From positions 1-5,861 of the forward strand of contig CACZPA010000199.1 of assembly GCA_902782895.1 (NCBI GenBank): a stretch of DNA of 5,861 nucleotides, in the 5' to 3' direction. The notes under the pieces are model-generated. The model was not told the origin of the DNA. It did no database searches and saw only the letters and a list, made by a program, of their open reading frames with translations. Shown in pieces: positions 1-4,442 of the stretch (positions within the stretch are counted from its first letter, which is position 1; the number at the start of each line of letters is the position of its first letter). The DNA is from an uncultured Eubacteriales bacterium. GTDB taxonomy: Bacteria > Bacillota > Clostridia > Lachnospirales > Bianqueaceae. The position numbers and the translations under genes are program-made.

Positions 1-275
1 AGGGATACGCACAGGCCAATAATGTACGCATTACGTATTCTGTAGGACATTCTTCCGAGATTCCGTGGTCTGTACACGAAATCCCAACGATCGGCGTCTC
101 GCTGAATTACACCAATCATCTCTACGACGCGCCGATGCTGAAGACTTTCATCAACGCATACGCGCCTAAGAAGGAGTACATCCACGCGCTGGTCGAGAAG
201 CTGACCGGTAAGAGCCCGTTCAAGGGCCAGGCGAATGAGCTTGTATGGTGCGGACGCTGGGAGACCAGACTGTAA
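1..275 (+). CDS. C-terminal fragment of a GH3-family beta-N-acetylglucosaminidase-like protein (5' end outside the window)
   Basis: An open frame enters from the left edge (first full codon at 3) and stops at TAA 273-275, giving about 90 residues. The fragment contains GHSSEIPWSVHEIPTIGVSL, then SLNYTNHLYDAPMLKTFINAY, then a closing stretch with LTGKSPFKG and WCGRWETRL at the very end. This pattern (a Rossmann-like C-terminal domain with an INAY helix, then a GKSPFKG segment and a short W-x-x-R-L-type tail) resembles the C-terminal domain of bacterial glycoside hydrolase family 3 enzymes of the beta-N-acetylhexosaminidase type, which remove N-acetylglucosamine from glycans or muropeptides. 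The catalytic N-terminal barrel lies outside the window, so substrate and catalytic residues cannot be judged. A strong terminator 60 bases downstream separates it from the next operon. The family call rests on recalled similarity of the tail only. Confidence 0.75.
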   Translation, partial: GYAQANNVRITYSVGHSSEIPWSVHEIPTIGVSLNYTNHLYDAPMLKTFINAYAPKKEYIHALVEKLTGKSPFKGQANELVWCGRWETRL

Positions 276-336
276 GAGAACAGGCTGAGAGCGTCTTTAC
301 GAGAGCAGGCTGCTAAAGAGCAAAATATAGGAAAGC

Positions 337-373
337 GGGCCATGAAAACGAGATGTTTCATGGCCCTTTTTCT
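337..373 (+). terminator. Rho-independent terminator of the GH3-like gene
   Basis: The arm GGGCCATGAAA (337-347) is perfectly complementary to TTTCATGGCCC (356-366), giving an 11-bp stem with an 8-base loop (348-355). It is followed directly by TTTTTCT (367-373). It lies 61 bases after the GH3-like stop codon and is oriented to end rightward transcription. The stem is also partly symmetric on the other strand, but only the + strand has the T-run after it. Confidence 0.92.
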
Positions 374-408
374 ATAGTTAACGTTCTTGCTGCCCCGGAA
401 ACGGTTCA

Positions 409-446
409 ATACGGAATGAAGCGGTTTTTTGTAAAATATACCGTAA
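409..446. repeat. Palindromic repeat unit 1
   Basis: TACGG (410-414) pairs with CCGTA (441-445). The interior is AT-rich with GCGGTTTTTT at 421-430. Beyond the five terminal base pairs pairing is patchy, so this is among the weaker hairpins. Its interior aligns best with unit 2 (shared GCGGT, and ATAT followed by CCGTAA after one variable base). Confidence 0.65.
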
Positions 447-460
447 GCGGCGCCGTCTCC

Positions 461-499
461 ATACGGAATAAAACGCGGTATTCTGTTTATATTCCGTAA
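461..499. repeat. Palindromic repeat unit 2 (best hairpin)
   Basis: TACGGAATA (462-470) pairs perfectly with TATTCCGTA (490-498). After a one-base bulge (A489) the stem continues with AAAC (471-474) against GTTT (485-488), leaving a 10-base loop. This 13-bp interrupted stem is the strongest of the four. Confidence 0.75.
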
Positions 500-523
500 C
501 CGCTAATGCGCGGCAAAGAGCCG

Positions 524-562
524 ATACGGAGTATTATCCCATTTTAGGAAAATATACCGTAT
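524..562. repeat. Palindromic repeat unit 3
   Basis: ATACGG (524-529) pairs perfectly with CCGTAT (557-562). Inside, TATT (532-535) can pair with AATA (551-554) and TCC (537-539) with GGA (547-549), so a long interrupted stem is possible. The unit is followed by a GGGGGACAGT motif. Confidence 0.65.
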
Positions 563-577
563 TTGGGGGACAGTACT

Positions 578-616
578 ATACGGAACAAAACGACGTTTTT
601 GAAAAATCTTCCGTAT
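578..616. repeat. Palindromic repeat unit 4
   Basis: ATACGGAA (578-585) pairs perfectly with TTCCGTAT (609-616). A small inner hairpin is possible between AAAAC (587-591) and GTTTT (595-599). The unit is followed immediately by GGGACAGTTCCC (617-628), itself an imperfect palindrome (GGGA and TCCC ends). Confidence 0.7.
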
Positions 617-719
617 GGGACAGTTCCCGCGAGACTAAAATGAAGGAAAGCCAGCTCTCCGGTATCCTTGCAGACTCCATCTCTTTCAACGCTGTTATGC
701 AGTGTAGTGAAAATCGGTC

Positions 720-748
720 TTGCCAATACCGCCGCGCAGTGATAAAAT
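720..748 (+). promoter_or_regulatory. Sigma-A-type promoter of the yfhO-gtrA-tadA-ppx operon
   Basis: A -35 box TTGCCA (720-725) is separated by the ideal 17 bases from a -10 box TAAAAT (743-748). TGA at 740-742 directly before the -10 box supplies an extended -10 (TGn). Transcription would start near 755, giving a leader of roughly 60 bases ahead of the first start codon. This is the only good promoter I see in the gap, and no promoter-like site is needed at the overlapping junctions further on. Both boxes differ from consensus at one or two positions, so strength is inferred. Confidence 0.68.
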
Positions 749-797
749 GATATAAGGCATAAAACTGTCTTTTCAGAAGAATATTTAATGGCGCAGG

Positions 798-803
798 AAG
801 GAG
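798..803 (+). promoter_or_regulatory. Ribosome binding site of the YfhO-family gene
   Basis: AAGGAG lies 12 bases upstream of ATG 816. The spacing is a little longer than the usual 6-10 bases, but no in-frame start lies closer and the next in-frame ATG is far inside the protein, so this site supports the start at 816. Confidence 0.8.
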
Positions 804-815
804 ATACAGCGCTGA

Positions 816-3365
816 ATGAGTGATATAAAAACCGATCTTACACTGGAAGAGGACGTACCCGTAGCGCCGGAGGCTATCGTAGAGAATCCGGTCAACCCGG
901 CGCCTAGACCGGCACCCGACCCGGCAACAAAGAAAAAGAAACAGAAAAAAGTCCTGCAGGATAAGGAGCTTTTCGGCGTCTGCAACGGCCGCCATGTTCT
1001 GTTTAAAAGCTTTCTGATCGCGCTGATTACAGCAACGATCATGTTTCTGCCTTCGATCATCTGGGACGAGGGCTATTTTCTGTTCCTCGGAGATTTCAAT
1101 TCACAGCAGGTTCCGTTCTATATGCTCGCGCATCGCGCGGTGCGTACCGGCAACCTTGGCTGGAACTGGTATACCGATCTCGGAGCCAATTTTATCGGCT
1201 CGTATTCCTTCTATCTGCTCGGCAGCCCGTTCTTCTGGCTGACGCTGCCGCTCCCGGACGCGTGGGTCCCGTACTGCATGGGCCCGCTGCTGGTCCTGAA
1301 ATACGCGACGATGTCCCTGACGGCAACCGCATGGCTGCGCCGTTTTATCAAAAAGCCCGAGTATCAGATCCTGGGAGGACTGTTGTACGCCTTCTGCGGG
1401 TATACCATGTACAACACGTTCTTCAACCATTTCCTCGACGTGATGGTTTTCTTCCCGCTGCTGATGATCGGAATGGATGAGCTTGTGGACAATCATCGGC
1501 ACGGCATTTTCGCGCTGACCGTCTGCCTCGCGGCTGTCGTCAATTTTGTCTTCTTCGCCGGCGAAGCCATCTTCATGATCCTGTACTATATCGCGAAGGT
1601 CTGGCGCGGCGGATATAAGACGACCGTGCGCGGATTCCTGGAGGTCGCTTTTGAGGCCATACTTGGATTCGCGATGAGCGCGTTTATCGTCTGGCCTACG
1701 ATCATCGTGATTCTGGCGAATCCCAGATCGACAGGACTGCTGTACGGATACAATGTCTGGATCTACAATAACGCCCGCAAATACTGGGTCATCCTGCTGA
1801 ATTTCTTCTTCCCGCCGGAACTCCCGTCCCAGCCGATTCTGGTGACGGATTCTTACATGCGATGGACGAGTGTGCAGGCGTATATCCCGATTTTCAGCAT
1901 GTCCGGTGTTCTGGCGTTCCTGTCGGAGCGTAAGAAACACTGGCTGAAATCGCTGATCATCATTTCGCTGATCATGGCGTTCCTGCCGGGGCTGAACAGC
2001 ATGTTTACGGCGCTTAACAGCTCTTATTACGCGCGCTGGTTCTTTATGCTGACCTTCGCGCTGATCGCGGCGACGATGAAAACGCTCGACGACGGCAGTC
2101 CGGAAGCTTTGTATACCGGCTGGAAAATCGCCTGTGTCTTTACGGTCTGCGTGATCGCGGCGATGGTCCTGACACCGGATCAGGTCAAGGTCAAGAACGA
2201 GCTGGATGAAGAAGTCAAAAAGACCGTGCTCGGCATCTTCAATAAGGACTTTGTGATTCCGTTCTGCTTCATGGCGGGAACCTGTATCGCAAGCTTCGCC
2301 GTGATGTGGCTTCTGATGAAGCAGCAGAAGAAGTTCCCCAGGCTCTTTGCAAGCTATCTGGTCCTCGCGGTCTGCATCTATGGCATTATCTTCGGCAACT
2401 ACTATATCGCGTACGGCAAGACGCGTTCCTACGATACGAAGAACTATATTATCCCGGACGCGATCCAGGGCGAGAATCGTGTCGAGCTGCCGGATCCGGA
2501 GGGACAGTTCTACCGGATCGATAACGACGATTCCTTCATCAATATGGGAATGTTCTGGCAGGTGCCGGATATGCATGCTTTCCACAGTGTCGTACCGGCG
2601 TCGATCATGGATTATTACGTCTACATCGGGGACGAGCGCGATGTCAATTCCAAGATGGATTATAAACGCTTCGCGTCCCGCGGCCTTTTCTCGGTGAAAT
2701 ATTTCTACGACCGGATCAGCTATAAGTCCGATACTTTCGGCGACACAAAGGATCCGCTCGCGAAGACCAAGATGCCGGGTTATACCTATCGCTTCGACAC
2801 GATCGGATACGCGGTCTGGGAGAACGATTACTATATTCCGATGGGCTTTACGTTTGATAAATATATACTGCGGTCCGACGCGGATGAGATCAAGGAAGCC
2901 GATAAGGACAAGCTGATGCTGAAGGCTCTGATCCTGACGGACGAGCAGGCGGAAAAATACGCCGGATATTTCGACGAGCAGGCGGGACAGCTTTCCTTTG
3001 TCTATAATGAGGAGACCTATAAGACCGACTGTCGCGAACGCGCGGCGGAGGCCTGCGATACATTCCATTACGACAATACCGGATTCCAGGCGCATATCGA
3101 TCTGGAAGAGCCGCGGATGGTCTTCTTCAGCGTGCCTTATGAGAAGGACGGTTGGACCGCGCAGGTAAACGGCCGGGACGTAGCGGTCGAGAACGTTCAG
3201 ATCGGCTTTATGGCGGTGCCTTGTGAAGCGGGTTCCAACGATATCGTCTTCACCTATGAGACGCCGGGTCTGTCTCTGGGCATTAAAGTATCGATCGCTT
3301 GCGCCGTGATACTTGTGATCTACAGCATTGCGGAGGCCGTCATGACAAGGAGAAAGAAAAGATGA
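816..3365 (+). CDS. yfhO: YfhO-family (GT-C fold) membrane glycosyltransferase-like protein
   Basis: This 849-residue protein belongs, by its motifs, to the bacterial membrane protein YfhO family. Members are large polytopic GT-C-type transferases that, in Bacillus, Listeria and Staphylococcus, are tied to adding sugars to teichoic acids outside the membrane from a lipid-linked donor. Visible features are a soluble N-terminal tail (1-60) with a Pro/Ala-rich stretch (25-37) and a basic run (39-45), and a first membrane span at about 62-82. Next comes the loop motif GDFNSQQVPFY (92-102), whose Asp93 is the likely GT-C catalytic acid. About a dozen more hydrophobic spans run to residue 530, including SSYYARWFFM (402-411). 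An extracytoplasmic domain follows (about 535-818), with the typical family ending VPYEKDGWTAQVNG (773-786), then a last span (820-842) and a basic end RRKKR. Length is typical for the family. It is first in the operon, and its stop overlaps the start of the GtrA gene by 4 bases. Family is firm; the polymer and sugar are unknown. Confidence 0.93.
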   Translation: MSDIKTDLTLEEDVPVAPEAIVENPVNPAPRPAPDPATKKKKQKKVLQDKELFGVCNGRHVLFKSFLIALITATIMFLPSIIWDEGYFLFLGDFNSQQVPFYMLAHRAVRTGNLGWNWYTDLGANFIGSYSFYLLGSPFFWLTLPLPDAWVPYCMGPLLVLKYATMSLTATAWLRRFIKKPEYQILGGLLYAFCGYTMYNTFFNHFLDVMVFFPLLMIGMDELVDNHRHGIFALTVCLAAVVNFVFFAGEAIFMILYYIAKVWRGGYKTTVRGFLEVAFEAILGFAMSAFIVWPTIIVILANPRSTGLLYGYNVWIYNNARKYWVILLNFFFPPELPSQPILVTDSYMRWTSVQAYIPIFSMSGVLAFLSERKKHWLKSLIIISLIMAFLPGLNSMFTALNSSYYARWFFMLTFALIAATMKTLDDGSPEALYTGWKIACVFTVCVIAAMVLTPDQVKVKNELDEEVKKTVLGIFNKDFVIPFCFMAGTCIASFAVMWLLMKQQKKFPRLFASYLVLAVCIYGIIFGNYYIAYGKTRSYDTKNYIIPDAIQGENRVELPDPEGQFYRIDNDDSFINMGMFWQVPDMHAFHSVVPASIMDYYVYIGDERDVNSKMDYKRFASRGLFSVKYFYDRISYKSDTFGDTKDPLAKTKMPGYTYRFDTIGYAVWENDYYIPMGFTFDKYILRSDADEIKEADKDKLMLKALILTDEQAEKYAGYFDEQAGQLSFVYNEETYKTDCRERAAEACDTFHYDNTGFQAHIDLEEPRMVFFSVPYEKDGWTAQVNGRDVAVENVQIGFMAVPCEAGSNDIVFTYETPGLSLGIKVSIACAVILVIYSIAEAVMTRRKKR
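3347..3352 (+). promoter_or_regulatory. Ribosome binding site of the GtrA-family gene
   Basis: AAGGAG sits 9 bases before ATG 3362, inside the last codons of the YfhO gene. It fixes the start at 3362 rather than at the in-frame TTG at 3299, which has no comparable site and would add 21 residues unlike the family. Confidence 0.85.
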
Positions 3366-3844
3366 TCAGACTGCCGGGCCGTCTGGGAGCCCTCTATGAG
3401 AAACATAAAGAGAAATTCTGGTATCTGGTATTCGGCGGACTGACGACGCTGATCAATATCGTCAGCTTCTATCTGCTGCACGAAATCCTGCATGTGGATA
3501 AGGTCGTCGCCAATACGGCCGCGTGGATCCTGTCGGTGCTCTTCGCGTTTATCACGAATAAGCTTTTCGTCTTTGAGAGCAAAAGCTGGGAGCGCAGGAA
3601 GATCCTCTGGGAATTCTTCTCCTTTATCGGAGCGAGGGTTGCTTCCGGAGTCTTCGATACGGTGTTCCTGCTGTTCTTCACCGAGTGGGTGTTCCATTTC
3701 CCATCGATGCCGGTCAAGATCATCAGCAACATTATCGTGATTATCCTGAACTATGTTTTCAGCAAGTGGATCGTCTTCCGGAAGGACAGGACAGTCGGGG
3801 ACGGTACGGCAGACAGCGGAGCGCAGAACGATGGACAGCAGTGA
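3362..3844 (+). CDS. gtrA: GtrA-family small membrane protein (putative lipid-linked sugar flippase)
   Basis: The 160-residue product has the size and four-span layout of the GtrA family: hydrophobic stretches at about 20-41, 48-70, 84-108 and 117-137 with a short charged N-terminus. Family motifs are visible: YLVFGGLTTLINIVSFYLL (21-39), FAFITNKLFVF (61-71) and NYVFSKWIVFRK (130-141). The second and fourth spans end in the similar N-x-x-x-K/NK-F/W-V-F pattern, suggesting the internal repeat typical of these proteins. GtrA proteins are thought to move undecaprenyl-phosphate-linked sugars across the membrane for O-antigen, teichoic acid or arabinogalactan modification. Placement right after a YfhO gene, with ATGA overlap, fits a partner role in one surface glycosylation step. 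The last ~18 residues (Gly/Asp/Gln-rich) are poorly conserved-looking. ATG at 3362 is chosen because of the overlap and the AAGGAG site. Confidence 0.92.
   Translation: MIRLPGRLGALYEKHKEKFWYLVFGGLTTLINIVSFYLLHEILHVDKVVANTAAWILSVLFAFITNKLFVFESKSWERRKILWEFFSFIGARVASGVFDTVFLLFFTEWVFHFPSMPVKIISNIIVIILNYVFSKWIVFRKDRTVGDGTADSGAQNDGQQ
3818..3821 (+). promoter_or_regulatory. Ribosome binding site of tadA
   Basis: GGAG lies 9 bases before ATG 3831, within the end of the GtrA gene. It supports 3831 as the start; the frame stays open further upstream to 3753, but that stretch is simply the GtrA gene read in another frame. Confidence 0.75.
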
Positions 3845-4442
3845 AGAAAGAGACGTTTTCTACATGCGGAAAGCGCTGGAACTTGCAAAATGCGCATACG
3901 ACGCGGGCGACACGCCGATCGGCGCGGTTCTCGTCTATGAGGACAGGATCATCGGATCCGGCTACAATAAACGGAACGCGTTGAAAAGTCCTCTGATGCA
4001 CGCGGAGATCGAGGCGATCCGGGAAGGCGCGGACGTGATCGGGGACTGGCGGCTTGAGGATACGACGATGTATATTACGCTGGAGCCCTGTCCGATGTGC
4101 GCCGGAGCCATCGTGCAGGCGCGGATTCCGCGGGTTGTGATCGGCGCGATGAATCCGAAGGCCGGCTGTGCGGGATCGGTGATCAATCTGCTGCAGATGC
4201 AGGGCTTCAATCACCGCGCAGAGCTTGTGAAGGGCGTACTGGAAGAGGAAAGCGCGGAGCTGCTGCGGAGCTTTTTCAGCAGATTACGGGAGCAGGAACG
4301 GGCGGCCAGGCTGGAGCAGGCGGCAGTAGCCAAGCCGGAGCTTGCGGCCGCGGCTGAGCAGAAAAGAATGGAGCAGGATAGAATAAACGGGCCGGTGCAG
4401 GATGGGGCCGGCATATCGGAAGGGACGGATAAGAGTGAATAA
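3831..4442 (+). CDS. tadA: tRNA-specific adenosine deaminase TadA with an extended C-terminus
   Basis: TadA deaminates adenosine 34 of tRNA-Arg(ACG) to inosine so that one tRNA reads CGU, CGC and CGA codons; it acts as a cytoplasmic homodimer and is usually essential. The 203-residue product shows the whole zinc deaminase signature: HAE at 57-59 (His57 zinc ligand, Glu59 proton shuttle) and PCPMC at 86-90 (Cys87 and Cys90 zinc ligands). Other TadA-typical segments are AGDTPIGAVLV (25-35), the GYNKRN stretch (44-49), AGAIVQARIPRVVIGA (91-106) and AGSVINLLQ (114-122). The family core ends near residue 157 (LRSFFSRLREQE), as in usual TadA proteins of 150-170 residues. The remaining ~45 residues (158-203) are a low-complexity Ala/Glu/Gln-rich tail with no recognised domain. 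The start overlaps the GtrA gene by 14 bases and the stop overlaps ppx by 8, so expression is likely coupled to both. Confidence 0.96.
   Translation: MDSSEERDVFYMRKALELAKCAYDAGDTPIGAVLVYEDRIIGSGYNKRNALKSPLMHAEIEAIREGADVIGDWRLEDTTMYITLEPCPMCAGAIVQARIPRVVIGAMNPKAGCAGSVINLLQMQGFNHRAELVKGVLEEESAELLRSFFSRLREQERAARLEQAAVAKPELAAAAEQKRMEQDRINGPVQDGAGISEGTDKSE
4421..4425 (+). promoter_or_regulatory. Ribosome binding site of the Ppx/GppA-like gene
   Basis: AGGGA (within GGAAGGGA, 4418-4425) lies 9 bases before the GTG at 4435. It decides for the GTG start, which places the conserved first phosphate loop at residues 9-18 as in the family. Confidence 0.75.

Larger units (their letters stand above)
409..628. 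repeat. Cluster of four 38-39-base imperfect palindromic repeats (REP/MITE-like)
   Basis: Four units of nearly constant length lie at 409-446, 461-499, 524-562 and 578-616, separated by 14, 24 and 15 bases. Each begins ATACGG and ends CCGTA, so the ends are inverted copies of each other. Units 1, 2 and 4 also share AT-rich interiors with a central CGG/ACG core. After unit 3 comes TTGGGGGACAGTACT (563-577), and after unit 4 GGGACAGTTCCC (617-628), so the last two units share a GGGACAGT neighbour. Constant unit length with diverged interiors and conserved complementary ends suggests a dispersed palindromic element, such as the REP-type elements mobilised by RAYT transposases or a miniature transposable element, rather than chance. 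No transposase gene is present. A role as binding sites for a regulator cannot be excluded. Confidence 0.75.
276..815. other. Intergenic region between the GH3-like gene and the yfhO operon
   Basis: This 540-base gap carries no convincing gene. Short open frames exist on the minus strand but lack ribosome binding sites and recognisable motifs. In order it contains a terminator (337-373), a cluster of four palindromic repeat units with GGGACAGT motifs (409-628), a stretch with nothing I can identify (about 630-715), a promoter (720-748) and the leader with the ribosome binding site of the first operon gene (798-803). It is visibly more A+T-rich than the flanking genes. Just after the GH3 stop there is also a short imperfect direct repeat, GAGAACAGGCTG at 276-287 and GAGAGCAGGCTG at 301-312, with no known meaning. 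Confidence 0.8.

Noticed and set aside
409..616. Four spaced repeats resembling a short CRISPR array.
   Set aside because: The repeats are clearly diverged inside, spacers are only 14-24 bases and unequal, and no cas gene is nearby. The inverted ends fit a palindromic element better.
544..726. A 60-codon minus-strand frame through the repeat cluster.
   Set aside because: It runs through palindromic repeat units and promoter-proximal DNA, has no ribosome binding site and no recognisable protein pattern; it is a by-product of the repeats.
755..815. Possible riboswitch or attenuator in the operon leader.
   Set aside because: The leader after the predicted start of transcription is only about 60 bases, with no terminator hairpin and no recognised riboswitch core.
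788..823. An 11-codon leader frame (ATG 788, stop TGA 821-823) overlapping the YfhO start, which might act as a coupled leader peptide.
   Set aside because: It lacks a convincing ribosome binding site, has no run of regulatory codons and the AAGGAG within it serves the main start. Chance overlap is likelier.
1101..3095. A 664-codon open frame on the minus strand, opposite the YfhO gene.
   Set aside because: Its product is a low-information mix rich in Arg, His, Asp and Gln with no motif or membrane pattern. It is the mirror image of strong codon bias in the real gene, whose protein shows clear family features. No promoter or ribosome binding site was seen for it.
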